64,000 bases of DNA from Cladopsammia gracilis (GCA_022457155.1 JAJGOT010000002.1:602501-666500); one strand, 5' to 3'. Counted from the stretch's first letter, positions 45,338 through 58,098 are shown. Numbers and translations are program-made. Notes: generated by a model from the sequence alone, not told the origin.

Positions 45338-46629
45338 ATATCAATAATTATAGGATATTCAATCTATCAAAATTACCTAAATTCGATCATGAAGTACCTA
45401 ACAAAGAATACGTTGATAATACTGTGAATACAAAAGCTGATAAAAGTTATGTTGACACCGAACTAGCTAAAAAAATTAATACTGGTGATGCTATTCTTAT
45501 TGATGGGAGTAATTCTATGAATGCCAATTTAGATATGAAATCACATCAAATAAAAATTATTGTCAGTCCAGTAGATTCTGATGATGCTGCCTCTAAGAAA
45601 TATACAGATTCTGAAATAGGTAATTTGGAAGTAGAATATAAAGCCTATGTCGATCAATCACATATTTCAGACTCTAATACTAAAGAGGATGTTTTCAGGT
45701 ATATTATGGAAGACGTCAATGAATCGAGTTCTGAAGAAAGAGTTATTGTTACAGGTCTTACAAATTATAGCTCATCGCCTCATAATTACAATAAAAAAGC
45801 TTATGATATGAAGCTGGTCAAAAAGAATGACAATCAATATGTATCACGGATTGCATTTAACATGTATAAAATACCGTTGAATTATTACACAATTTGTATA
45901 GAATTCTTTATGCCTGATATTTAATTGTGTATCAACAGTTCTATGGATAATAAAACAGACAACCAAAAAATTCCCAAATTACATTAGATCAATAATCAAT
46001 TTTAGAAAAGGAGTACAGACAACTCCAGTATATTTAGATGTTGATATGCATTTATCAGGTGATAGTAGTTCACCTAGTCAATTACCTTGTTACATGATTA
46101 TTTATGGTACAACAGGATCACATACGAATGTTAATCCAACCGTTTTTGATTCGGTATATTTCCTTGAAAATAACAAAATGACAATGCAGACTGATCTTGA
46201 TATGAATAGTCACAAAATAATTGGCTTACCACGCCATAAAAATAAATTCATATTTTCAGGAAATTATACGAACAATAAAAGTGGTGATATCATATTGGGC
46301 GGCTCATCAATATTTATTGCTTTGGTTAATTTGCAATTGATAAAATTATGGTTAATTATATTGGACGATAAACCATCTGAAGGATATGAAAAAATCTATA
46401 TATTAATTAGTCACACTACATTTGCTCCACAAAATTGGGATAAATCATCGAATAGAATTTCTTACTCATTCAATATATCAACTCCATTTGTCTATTTTCA
46501 CGAAGATGCGGTTATTCAAATCAAATTATACCATTTAATTAATAATCATAATTATGCTATCCCATCTTATAATTGCCATATCCTTGCACTGTTTGAAGAA
46601 TTTTGAATAATAATCTACACTATATACAT

Positions 46630-47130
46630 ATGACAGACAAACGTAAGAAAAGCATTTTCGAATTTAATCACATAGACAAAACATTAAGTGAAGACAAGAT
46701 TGCAGAAATTAAATCATTGTACAATTACTATCATAAACGCTGTTATAAAAAGGCCTTCAAATATTTCAAAAGATTGAATCTTGCCATAAATTTAACTGCT
46801 GCGTCTTTAGTAGTGTCAGGAACAATTGCTGGAACGGTTACTTTGAACCCTATTATTTTAGGTTGCATAACAGGTGGCGGTATGCTTATGAAAACATTCA
46901 TTGAAATAAAGAATTATAAACGCAAAATCGAGATGTCTCGGTTTGCGTATACAACATATCAAAAAATATTGGTTGACTTACGGTCCTGTTTAAGAGGTGC
47001 TGAATTTAACCGTAAGGAATTTCTTACTGAAATGAAACTAATTGATGAATTCATAATAGATTTTTGTCCAATTGTTGATAAATTTGATAAAGTTTATTTC
47101 AAAACATTCAAGGATGCCTCTTCCGTATAA
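46630..47130 (+). CDS. Predicted membrane protein
   Basis: 166 residues from ATG 46630 (CTATATACAT before it). Basic/helical N terminus (KRKKSIFEFNHIDKTLSED), then two hydrophobic segments (LAINLTAASLVVSGTIAG; TLNPIILGCITGGGMLM) with a tight turn, then a charged helical tail. Resembles small two-TM proteins found in viral elements; no function assigned. Its 3' end overlaps that of the minus-strand gene 47108-47677 by 23 bp. Confidence 0.55.
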   Translation: MTDKRKKSIFEFNHIDKTLSEDKIAEIKSLYNYYHKRCYKKAFKYFKRLNLAINLTAASLVVSGTIAGTVTLNPIILGCITGGGMLMKTFIEIKNYKRKIEMSRFAYTTYQKILVDLRSCLRGAEFNRKEFLTEMKLIDEFIIDFCPIVDKFDKVYFKTFKDASSV

Positions 47131-47677
47131 TATGGGCAATATCATTCTCTATTAAATCATAAACCTGTTTCCAATATTGATCATAGAAGCGTAACGTCTT
47201 CTTTGATTTAGAAAGTGGTATAATTTCATACGGTAATTGTAAAATTTGGAATATTTGTCTCAAAATATATTTGATATTTATCACACGTTTACGGCCATTG
47301 TTAACCCGTTCTAATACCGAATCGATAAAAGCAAATATTTGAATGATTTTATCTCTTTTGTCATTAGTGATTTGGATTCGATTCTGCTTCGTTATACGAT
47401 TGACAACATTTAAAATATGATATTTTCTCATATAAAAACTCTTTCTCGTAATTTTATATTTATTCTCATTCACGTCTATATATGGATTTACCAAATCATA
47501 ACCAATAACACTGCCACAAGAAAGACAAACATTCTTTCCATCATCATTAATAACCTTTTTATTTTTACAACATGATTCATCTACATATTTAATTTCAACT
47601 AAATGCTGATTACAAAAATCACAAACATCAATACCAATAGCTATTAACTCGTCATGAATATATGAATCACAACTCAT
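47108..47677 (-). CDS. Zinc-ribbon transcription-factor-like protein
   Basis: 189 residues. CDFCNQ (residues about 20-23) and CLSCGSVIGYDL (about 52-60) form a TFIIB-like zinc ribbon. A helical region follows (SFYMRKYHILNVVNRI, IKYILRQIFQILQLP) similar to TFIIB/viral late transcription factor (VLTF3-like) proteins. Suggests a role in late-gene transcription of the element; no family match is certain. TATAATATTATATAG runs into the ATG. Intact. Confidence 0.5.
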   Translation of the reverse strand: MSCDSYIHDELIAIGIDVCDFCNQHLVEIKYVDESCCKNKKVINDDGKNVCLSCGSVIGYDLVNPYIDVNENKYKITRKSFYMRKYHILNVVNRITKQNRIQITNDKRDKIIQIFAFIDSVLERVNNGRKRVINIKYILRQIFQILQLPYEIIPLSKSKKTLRFYDQYWKQVYDLIENDIAHIIRKRHP

Positions 47678-47897
47678 TCTATATAATATTATAACATATT
47701 ATATTTTACATATAAACGCATTCATCTTGATAAGAGCAAAAAAAAATCATATGAAACAATTTCTTCCTGTTTATAAATGGAATATTCTAGAACAATACTA
47801 TCTTAAATTTTCCCACGCCATTCTATTCATATTGACTCCATTTAAACGCAATTATTATAGACACTTAAAAGAATATCTATAGTAATAATATATATAA
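47678..47897. promoter_or_regulatory. Divergent promoter gap with AT-rich start motifs
   Basis: About 220 bp between the zinc-ribbon gene and PolB, whose ATG is preceded by TAGTAATAATATATATAA. The opposite end has TATAATATTATAT before the zinc-ribbon ATG. No gene seen. Confidence 0.4.
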
Positions 47898-49959
47898 ATG
47901 AAATCAGAAAAATATAACCTTATAAATATGAACAAGAGTGATCTTGAGAAACTTACTAAATCCGAACTCATAAAATTGCTTTTAAAGCAACAGAAGAAAA
48001 AACCTGATATTATCATCGTAGATGACACCAAATCAATGCAAACACGTAGGAGGCCTATCCCAACGCCTAGAAAAAGCGTTAAACAGATGGTGACTGATTA
48101 TGAAGACAATATAATTGCCCCCCCTATAGAATTCAGAGATAAACCAGTGCCTGCACCCAGAAGGAAAAAACCAGTTCCATTACCAAGGACGAAAATAGAG
48201 CAAACAGACAAAGCTCTCAAAGGATATACAAAGTCTTTTGAAATCGCTATAAAAAATGACAAAGACCCACTAGTACAACTGCAAAATACTAGAAAAGCTA
48301 TAGCATATCACATAATAAAAATGCTGCCGGTTATGAAAGGGTTAAAATTTGTTGAAACGCTTAAGGTAGTATTCATAAAAATAGCAGACAGTGAAACAAT
48401 GACAAAGACAGCATATTTCAACAGTCAAGCTGAAACGATTATAAACAATATACAAATTACTGAATTACTACAATTATCAAAACAACAGATCTTGAATAAA
48501 ATTGCAATATGGATTTCCGAAGGATCTGGTTGGACTATCCAATCAGTTGCAAACCATTATCTGAATATTATAAAATATCGACCAATGCAAGGTTCTTCAT
48601 ATATTCAGCTGCCTAAAGAACTTAGAAACAGTGCAAAGGGATTGATTAACATGAAAAATAAAGACAATAAATACTTCATGTGGTGTCACATTAGACATTC
48701 AAATCCGCAAGACAAATACCCACAAAGAATTAAAAAAGTTGACAAACCATATATTAACAATTTAGATTATTCAGGGATTGAATTCCCAGTGACAACCAAG
48801 CAGTACAATAAAATAGAAAAACAAAATGAAATAAATATCAATGTTTTCGGTTATGAAGACAAACAACTATACCCCATATATGTCTCGAAAGAAAAATACA
48901 AAGACCGTATGAATCTACTTCTAATAACAGAAAATGAAAAAAAGCACTATGTCTTAATTAAAGATTTCAACAAGTTGATGTATAACCAGACAAAACACAA
49001 AGAAAGAAAACATTTCTGTATGTATTGTCTACAATGCTTCCGTTCGGAAAAAATACTTAACAACCATAAAGATAACTGTATAACCATTAATGGCACACAA
49101 GCTATAAAAATGCCTGATAAGGACAATAATACACTAATATTCAACAACTTTCACAAACAATTACCTGTACCATTTGTTATTTATGCTGATTTTGAGGCCA
49201 TAACAGAAAAGATAGCTGGTTGTCAACCAACTAATGATAAATCATATACAGAGGCTTATCAAAAGCATACTGACTGTGGTTATGGATATAAAGTGGTTTG
49301 TTGTTATGATGATAAATATACTAAACCAATACAAATTTACAGAGGTGAAAAAGCTGTATACCAATTCATGGAAGCTATATTAGAAGAAGTAAAATACTGT
49401 AAAAATATTATGAAAAATGAATTTAACAAACCATTGATAATGACAAAAAATAATGAAGAAGAATTTCAAAAAGCCAAAGAATGCCATATTTGTGACAAAA
49501 AGTATACAGACAAAGATACGCGAGTAAGAGATCACTGCCACATTACAGGCAAGTATAGAGGCTCGGCTCATCAAGATTGTAACCTGAAACTAAAAATAAA
49601 ACCAGAAGAAATAAAAATACCTGTTATATTTCACAATCTCCGTGGGTATGACAGTCATTTTATAATGCAAGAAATTGGTGAAATAGTGAAGAAACATACA
49701 TATATAAACAAAAAAGGTGAAAAATGTCAAATGAATACTAATGCAATACCTAATAACATGGAAAAGTATATGGCTTTCATGCTTGGTAATCATCTTACCT
49801 TTATTGACAGTTTCCAATTTATGAGCTCAAGTTTGGAAAAACTAGTCAGTAATCTACCAAAAGAATCATTAAAATACACTTCCCAAAAATTCAAAGGTGA
49901 TAAACTTAATTTAATGTCACAAAAAGGAGTATATCCATATGACTATATGGACAATTTTG

Positions 49960-50114
49960 GGGGGTCTGGAAAACCCGAATAGCGAATAGCGAATAGTCGC
50001 GAATACCGAACAGCGAATAGTACGAATAGTACGAATAGTGCGAATAGTGCGAATAGTGACGAATAGTCGCGAATAGTGACGAATAGTGACGAATAGTGAC
50101 GAATAGTCGCGAAT
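49960..50114. repeat. MULE left terminal inverted repeat (tandem GAATAGT units)
   Basis: Begins GGGGGTCTGGAAAACCCGAA; about a dozen GAATAGT(G/C/A)-type units of 8-10 bp follow. Compared with the right repeat it has one extra unit near its inner end. Confidence 0.85.
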
Positions 50115-50189
50115 GAGGCTGATCCTAGCTTTGGCGAAGGGCAGAATCCGCCTGCACTCACTTTGCTCAGCGTATTCTGCCCTCACGGA

Positions 50190-52290
50190 AATCCGCTTTA
50201 TGAGAGCCAGGAGGAATTAATCACGTGAATCAATAGCGTTGATGGATTCGAACTGACTTTATAGAGAACATTTTTCCTAAGGCAAGTAGTCGTTTTAATT
50301 ATATATCATCTGTGTAGTGTTTGCGGTGTAGTTTATAGCTACTGGTTTTTTATTGAGGGTGAAAAAATGGTCGTCATTGTTTACATTTGTTTAACTACCG
50401 ACTATGCTTTAATATAAAGAAATGAAAGCGCGTGTGAAAGTGCTCAGCGCCCATTTTAAACTATTTTGTGTCACATTGAAGAGGATCCGAATATTAGATT
50501 TAAAAACGTGCAATAATTGTGGCCCGGATTTGTGGCAAAATTAGCACATATATTGTTAAAATGACAAAAGGTTTGCAAGGACCACGAGAACGAAATAGAA
50601 GTACCGGATCCTTTGTATAGAAAGGAGCTAATCAGCAAAAATTATTAAAATGAAACAAGATAAATTGCAAGGCTGATTGTACAGTAAGGGAACAGTATAT
50701 TGTTGTAATTCCAATATTTCGGAAGGCATGGCCTTCCTTCTTCAGGGTCTTATAGTAGAAGAAGGAAGGCCGTGCCTTCCAAAATATTGCAATTAATGTT
50801 GTTTCATATATTGTTAAGAACTTTTTTAAAACCCAGATTGCACAAAAGTATTAAACGCTAAGGGCTCAAGGACGATAGTTATTCCTGTCATCGGGGGGGG
50901 GGGGGGGGTACTTGACAAAACTTTGTACGGGGAGGCTCCGCCTGAGTTCCAACCCCTTACCCTTTTATAAACCAGTTTGGCTGGAAAATGTACCCTTTTC
51001 ACATACCTACTTTAACTCAATCTTATGAATAATTCGCAGAGAAGGAAGTCCATTTATGTAGTTCTTTAAAGATAAAATGATACGGCCATAAGGTGCGTCT
51101 GATATGTCCGTAGCTTGATCACAAACGGAAACACTTATGCCAATGTCAAAAATGGTAAACAAGACTTGTTTTTCCACCTTAACGAAATCAAACAAAGGCA
51201 GCCGGATTTTATGTGTACATCCCCCACTTTATTCAAACAGTAAGAGATAACATTCAGCTGGTACTACATCGTAAGTTTACGTTATCCCTCATCAAGTGTA
51301 GTCGAAGTGTACACGTTTTTACTTAGTCAATATGAAGTATTACTGGCAGCAAAGCAACAGAGTTCAAATGCAAGTGGTACATAGCATGTGACTGTGCTCT
51401 AAGGTTTATGTAAGTTAAATAATGTTACTTCAGTATCGAAAAATCGAGAAAAGGATAAGTTTTCAATGATAGTAACAGAATGGGAACTGGTCTTAAATAG
51501 AGCTGCTGCTTACATATACGCTTTGAGAGCCGGCTACGCAGTCTACGATGTTGTGTGATGTGACTGCTTAACAAACTCTGCAAAAGCACGAACGTTTTCA
51601 GTTACTTTGAAGCAATCACTTTGTAAACTACCTTTTTGAAAACCACTCTATTTTCTACCTATTTTGTTAACACAACGTTTGAGATACAATCATGTTCAAG
51701 ACGAGCGTGTAACAAATGTTTCGTCTGTCTTCCATGAAGTTAAAATTTCAACATAAGTAATTCAAACTGTAAACCATTGGTATAGTAAACGGACAAAATA
51801 TGCACTTCCGCAGATCCTAAATCCTAAACTCTTAATCTCTAAGATCTTTTTTTCCACACATCGAAGTTATTGTACTGGCTTTCACTTTCTGACTTCAATT
51901 TTCAACGTGAACACAATTTCTCCTTTAGGTGACTCCCATATGAAATAAGCAAGGATGCTCGTCGTCTCTTTTGTGGTAGGTGAGTAAATATTTTTAGTTT
52001 TGTTATCCGAGATTTTGACAAAGTTATCTTTCTATGTTACATGATTCAAAGAAAAAAGAAAGAGCTTTAAACAAACCTTTAAAAATCTATAAGTACGCGA
52101 AAGACACTGTACATCAATCTAGCTCTTATCTCTTGCTCTGTAAATGCCATATCTCATTGGGTTCCTTAAAGAGCCTAACTGGTTCCAATTTTCCGACAAG
52201 CATTCCCCCATTTCACTGGGACGCCCCGACTTCCCAGGACAAAAATAATTGTTAAGTTACTACCTTTGTTTTAGGGTAGACCAAACATAT
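50190..52290. other. MULE interior, mostly noncoding
   Basis: Nothing coding recognised on either strand. Contains the hairpin at 50711-50795, a G homopolymer near 50894-50909 and AT-rich sequence. Probably a cargo or spacer region left of the transposase 3' end. Confidence 0.4.
50711..50795 (-). repeat. Inverted repeat with hammerhead-like core
   Basis: Minus strand at 50711-50750 shows CTGAAGA, a GGAAGGCC-centred arm and CGAAATATTGG, the same layout as the Penelope-like element's motif at 6665-6703. An inverted, near-complementary half (GAAGGAAGGCCGTGCCTTCC) follows at 50761-50795. Likely a fragment of a Penelope-like terminal repeat inside the MULE. Ribozyme status unverified. Confidence 0.4.
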
Positions 52291-52478
52291 AGAACGCAAC
52301 TCTCGCAAATTAATCCACTATCATTGAGACTAGGAGCTTCAGTCACAGTTCAGTTTAACTTGGTGATGGTGGAGTTTATCTTATAGAACACAACTCTAGC
52401 AAATTAATCCACTATCATTGAGGCTGGGAGCTTCAGTCTCAGTTCAGTTTAACTTGGTGATGGTGGAGTTTATCTTTT
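52291..52478. repeat. Direct tandem duplication, period 94 bp
   Basis: Two copies (52291-52384 and 52385-52478), nearly identical (AGAACGCAACTCTCGC vs AGAACACAACTCTAGC). The second copy runs into the 3' end of the transposase coding region at 52470. Confidence 0.75.
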
Positions 52479-55400
52479 AACAGGGATACCAAGTACAGAT
52501 TCCACGTATTGCAGTTGATCAGCTGTTAATTGTGCAGCAGCAGAGGGTGACACCACTACGCTTATGCAGGATGATGTTGAACCAAAGTCAGGATGCCTGC
52601 GTTTAATGCAGTCCAAGTCCACGTGATATGAACGTGGTTGCGCTGTTGGGGTGATCTTGGACTTTGATGATCCTGCTATCCAATCCTTTTCTTTGCGACG
52701 AAGAATTAAACCGTGTACAGGATCCTCGAAATGGCTGTAACATCCAGCGCATTTCTTTGCACGGGTATCCTTCAAAAACGTGATCTCTAATGGGTAATTT
52801 CCTGCCCTCCATGGCTGGGGACTTGACTTGGTACTGGACTGCGTAACCGTACCACGTGCGCTTGACATGCCCACATCATGAATTTCTGTAACAGCTTCTT
52901 TTGGTTTACGCGAACCTTTTCGCTGAGATGATTTGGGCTTGTTCCCTACGCTTTTTGGCCACGAAGCTCTTACAGCCTTATCTAAATTTGGTGTGCCGTT
53001 GGACCGTCGCCACTGGAGAACTTTCTGCAACCTTCCCATCTTTTCAGCGGCTGCTACAGTGTGCTTGCAGATTTTCCAGTCGCTGAAGGACGGACAATTT
53101 TCGCATGTAACACGCCCGGTGTCATGCACATAAACAAAGTGGGGCTGGGATGGCTTGCTTTCGCTAGCAACGAGATGGGCATTGCTGTCACTAAAGTATG
53201 TTCCAATTGGTTTTCCAATGGATCCGGGACTACCCAATAGATGCTCTGCTTTCTGCCACATTCTCGTGAGAACGCCGAGTGGGATTGAAACAATGTTAGC
53301 TGCTCCAGGAGGAGTGCTGATCTTCGGTGTTATTTTCTCTGAGCTGTCATCCTTTGTAGTGACGTTCATGCTTGTGACATCACTCCCAGTCAGGTCCAGG
53401 AGACTCTGGTCATCATTTTCTGAATGCATTGATACTGAAAGTGCCTTGACGGTAGTACGCCTCAGGCGTTCCAAGTGGCGTTGTCGCCTTTCAGAAGACA
53501 TGGCGAACCAAACGTCCTCCTCTACTTCAAGGTTTCTGTACTGTTCGCGCAATCGATACCCCCCTCTTCTTATTACTGCTAGCTCTTCTTGATGGTATTG
53601 CATGGCAACTTCTTGTTCAAGGTGCAAGATGAAATCTGGAATGGTCATGTTCTTCTTCTGATTGCGCTTGTCATCTTTCACTTTGTGATGGATGGATTCA
53701 GGATCGTTGGTCGTGTACCAAGAAGTTGGATGTCCTCCCAGACCTGCGCACCGTCGTGTGGAAGCTAGCATAGATTTTTTAACAACATCTGCGTAATTCT
53801 TCTTGAACCAATCTGGAAAAACTGGCTTAGCCTCTGATTTGGTTACTGTGAGTTCAAGTGCTGCCCACTTGTCGATGCAAGATTCTAGATTCTGGTCAAA
53901 GTCTTCGTCATCTATGGAGTCAACCAAGCCCATCTGATACCTTGATCCTTCACGCTTTCCAAAGATATCAGCCATGATATCTTTCTCGATAGCCTGCAAA
54001 CTATTTCCCTGAAGAAACCGTTTAATGTTGTCCATGGCGTGCAGGAAACAACGTAGCCCAGTAGCATATTCAAAGTTCTTGGCAGCGCCGTTGATGATTG
54101 CCTGTTCTCCGTCTGTACCAAAAAACAATACATTCTTGATTTGCTCTTCCAATGCTACTAGGGTTGAGAAAAAATACTGGTAGGTGTATTCATCTTTCTT
54201 TGCGTGAACCAATGCTGGACCAATAAACACAGGTGACGTGCGGTTTCCAGTGTCGTCCACTTTCCTTGTTTCCAGAAGAAGATGCTTGTACGTCGTATGG
54301 GTGACATCGAACTTGCCAATATTGAAGGTGGAATCTATTCCCAAAATGCTTAATTGGTCAGGATTTGTGCAGAATCTTACAACGTCATTTAGCTGTTTCT
54401 CTGAAGCGAGAACTACACCAAATGGGGCCAACTTGTAATCCCTGAGGAAACCCTTGTCCTTTCGTCGCTGATGTTCGTTGAAAATGGCAATGATGTCATA
54501 CACTTCACTTCCAGATGTTACGCCATCTATAGAGCAGTGGGAGGCTGCAGCATTGCGACGTTTAATGTCATAGATCTGCTGCCTATTTCTTGGAACTTCA
54601 CTTGTGTTTTCAACCCAGGCCATTCCTCCTTGTTCTTTCCACATGTCGTGTTCTACTTTCTTTGGTTTCTCCGACTTTGATCTCTCTGACATCTCTTTCA
54701 TCGTACTAGATGCTGTTCTGAAGTATGGTTTGCGATCATCTTTTCTGTTCCCATGGGGCTCAAGTTTTAGCTCCTCTTCTTCGCCGTTCTCAAAGAAGTA
54801 CTGCAAAATGGCTATTGGAAACTCAAGGGAAGCGTGCTCTATCTTGGTGACAACACGACGGAACCACGAGCCTGAGACCGTTTCCGCTTTCCAGTAGGTC
54901 CGACTCAGTGTGTACGTCGTTATATCGTCGATCTTCTTTGCAAGATACTTGGCTTTTATGTCTCCTTCAGGTAAACGATGTACTTCGTAGAAGCTGTAGG
55001 TGCGACCTCCCCATTGCCACTTGCCATTGCCATCTGCAGATAGCAGATCCTTTTCATCTTTGAGAGATGACGTGTCAACTAGGAACGTGTGGTTGCTTCT
55101 ACATTTAAAAGGTACGGAAAAACACAGCTGTTCCTTTGGCATTGATGATTGCCTCAGAAGGATCTTTAAGGCCTCCACGTGTGGGTAAGCGCTGATTCTG
55201 CTTTCATATATTGGCCACTTGGTGTCATCATGTAGAAAGTTTGGCCTGGTTTCTACGAAGATAAAAACAGTTACAATCACAAGATTATACTTTTCCCAGT
55301 AAGTGCCTATATCGTGCCAGAAATATTTATCTATAGCATTTGCCTGTAAGAAAACTGAATCTTATTACGTTCATACAACGAACGATATCTTCACAAAAAT

Positions 55401-57898
55401 GCTTTTCTTATTTGTAATAATGCTGAACCAAGATAAACGTAGAGAATTCACAGAGTTTTTAGCAACAGCCTAGCCCTCGACGTTTTCATTCGAACAACAG
55501 AAAAACACTCTTCGAATTATCAATCAACTACATACAGGGCACTGTAATTATGCATAAGTTCAGATTAGACTCACTGATGAAATAATAACTGTGTTGCCGA
55601 ATACCAGAAAAGAAAAGTAACTAAGCAGAAATCAACATAAAAAAGGAAACGACTTAATAAAATATGGTAACGAGTCTTTTTTATTAGTTCTGGGGCTGTG
55701 TTTGCCCGTAAAATACCATGTTTTTTAGAAACCCTGAAAAAGAGTATTACCTTCTAACTGAAGGTCTTCTTGCAAAAGTGACTGGCTGAAAGCAGAACAT
55801 ATAGGAAAATATAAATGATAATTAAAATTCATCTTAAAACAACGCGTTTAAATTGTATCACTAGTGCGGTGGACAAATACTCAAATATAAATAAAACAAA
55901 ACGGGGGTACAAAGATGCTGCACCATCATCACTCACTGTTATGGCGGCATTGATACTAAGTGAAAAATGCATTGATTATAGTTTGTTCATTATTGGTTGT
56001 CAGTAAAATGTTTACTCAATCACCAACTGACCACACCAAGCTTCAAGTTTCAATATCTTCATCCCCCTCCTGTCATATTAAATTAACTTCCCCTATTATA
56101 TGTTTGGCAGTAATATTTGGGTAATTAATGGATATATTTGGGAGAAAATAATTGTTGTCAATGGATTGGTAAATACAAGAAATAAAAAAAGTTGAGATCA
56201 AAAATTAAAGATGGACACCCATCAGTCACCTATCCAACTGGGGTGCTGTGCCTTTGGGGTGAACTCTCTGGTGGCATTCCAAAAAATGAATTATTTCCAA
56301 ATATCAACAAACTCTCATTCACATACAATCTCCCTGTTAATCATCTATGCTGCCATTTTATAGGTTTCTCTCTCCCACTATGGTCATGTGTAATTATATA
56401 ATGAGCATTATGGGTGAGATAAACCAAACAAGAAGCTCATAGAGCTTAAAAATGCGCAAGAAAACCGGGGGGACCCTTCAATACACGGGGACCTGCCTTG
56501 TACTGGATAAGTTAAAGGCGTTTATCATAATATTTTTGTTTCAGTTCTATTAAAATAAAATGTTTCTATTGCTTTGAATAAAAAATTGGACTCCAGAGTC
56601 CATGGTCCAGTCCAGGTTTAAGTTTTTAAGTTTAGACCACACAGGGTATGGGTCTAGTCAACAAACCCTCCCCTCCCCTCCCCTCCCCCCAACCCCCCCT
56701 CCCCCAATATATACATATATAAATATGAAGCCCGGAGTCCAGGGTCCAAAGTTTAGTCAAGGGTTTAAGTTTTGGCCGCATGGGGTATGGATCTAGTCAC
56801 GTACACGAAAAAAAACCCTGGGTAAAACATGAAATGCTGCGTGACCATATGGTCACGCACTTTTAAAAATTGGTATGGGTGGTAATTTCAGTCTAATTTA
56901 CCAACCTTAACTACATAATTTATTTTACACAACACTGGCATTATTTTATTTTTTTGATTCTGTTTGAAATATATATATATATATATATATTTTCATCTGC
57001 AGCAGGTTGTTTATAGCCTCCTTTAAAGTGTCGTCACGCAACGCTCTTCATTTCATTGGTCTGTTCTTATAATTCTCATTATTGACTTTATTTTTTGTTT
57101 TAAAATAGCAGCATATAAACAAAAATGCTAACCCCATTCAAGAGCCGATCTATTGTTTAATCAACTAAAGTCTAACAAAAAGTCTAACATGGGCTCTCAT
57201 GTTCATCATGATAACACACAATAAAACCAGTCAGCAGCCAGTTGAATAAACCGGCCATATTTCACGCTAGTTATAACCAACTGGTCAAAATTTGAATGAT
57301 TTCACTTAGTAACATGCACACATTCCTCGAAATAAATCAACACCAGAAAATAAACGTTATTTAACACAACTTTTGAAAGATATAATAATTATTTTTCGGT
57401 TTTCAACTTTTAAAGCACAACTACGGTAAATTAATTTGGCTCTTCAACTCACCGCCTCGTGCACAAACAATCTGGAAATTAAAGCGAATCATATGCTCAC
57501 CTTTCGTCGAAAGAAAGCCTCTTGCGTACTTCTACGCACACTCTAAACAGACCAAAAGTTAAACTGTAAGAATATGAATCACTTTCACTGATAAATCAAA
57601 CTCATCTCCCGACACAATGCCGACCAAACAGAAATAATTCATGTACTCACACTTCATCATCCGAATCTGAAAGATCCGATCCGTGGCACGTTCTATGAAA
57701 AAAAAAACACAAAAATTACTTATGTAGGCTGCAATTAGCTTATCAAAGTGAAGAGACACAAACATGCTGCTCTGCCATAACCGGTTATAAAGCAACAGCA
57801 TCTTACATCGTGCTTCCATTAATTAATTATCCAAATCAGCCATATTTTCAGCAAATGTGTTACCTTTTCTTTTCAGGACTCAGGCTAGGGCTGTCCAT
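52470..57898 (-). CDS. MULE transposase with SWIM finger
   Basis: The main exon (55253-52470, after a TCTTCGTAG acceptor) is an intact 927-codon frame. Core: SILGIDSTFNIGKFD (D), LFFGTDGEQAI (D) and RCFLHAMDNIKRFL, as in MULE-type transposases, near residues 310-420; C-terminal SWIM finger CENCPSFSDWKICKH near residue 735; Lys/Ser-rich tail; CAGCYSHF, LDCIKRRHPDF end. Small upstream exons are likely: an ATG at 57898 (MDSPSLSPEKK) with a GTAACA donor, then SDLSDSDDE near 57680 and others at 57450-57545, all inferred from splice signals. Long and uninterrupted, so potentially functional. Mobilises the 49960-58250 element. Confidence 0.75.
55790..57440. other. MULE intronic/spacer region
   Basis: No convincing exon. 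Contains a CCCTCCCC-rich tract (about 56665-56705), a (TA)n run near 56970-56990 and AT-rich sequence. Presumed introns of the transposase gene. Confidence 0.4.
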
Positions 57899-58098
57899 TG
57901 TCAATCTTGAGAAACCATAACCTTATTAAGATGTATTTACGATGTATTGTTACAGTAATACGCAGTGGTAAAAGATGTAAACCGAATAAATTGCGTTTAG
58001 AAACACCCGTGCTGAGCTGAACTCTCCTGTGTTTTACGCGGGAAAATCCCATGACCGCGAGATACTGGGTACCAAATTTCTGTCATCTGCGGCTATTA

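Larger units (their letters stand above)
38306..46606 (+). pseudogene. Fibre-like protein 2 (collagen-like stem), split by a Gypsy insertion and a frameshift
   Basis: Starts MGIFN like fibre 1, then eight Gly-X-Y triplets (residues about 14-37, with GRQGKRGRRGPRGLPG), tail-fibre-type repeats (MNNNKIINLKTPESNTDAV), and two nearly identical repeats of about 75 residues (NTYLKDERIVLTDHLDCNY). A Gypsy element (39379-45337, target duplication ATAT) interrupts it; ignoring the insert and one duplication copy, the frame continues exactly to 45924. A further frameshift between 45900 and 45960 leads to the C-terminal part, 46046-46606 (MQTDLDMNSHKIIGLP and a β-rich end). Both breaks disable it. CTAATATATA precedes the ATG. 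Inferred spike or fibre protein with a different head from fibre 1. Confidence 0.65.

Noticed and set aside
49960..50186. Open frames in the MULE terminal repeat, rich in Thr-Ile-Arg repeats
   Set aside because: Produced by the short tandem DNA repeat; the same artefact appears at the right repeat.
50711..50795. Rho-independent-terminator-like hairpin
   Set aside because: Looks like one, but context is eukaryotic and it matches the Penelope-like motif better.
51007..51195. 62-codon minus-strand frame in the MULE interior
   Set aside because: No recognisable domain or exon partners.
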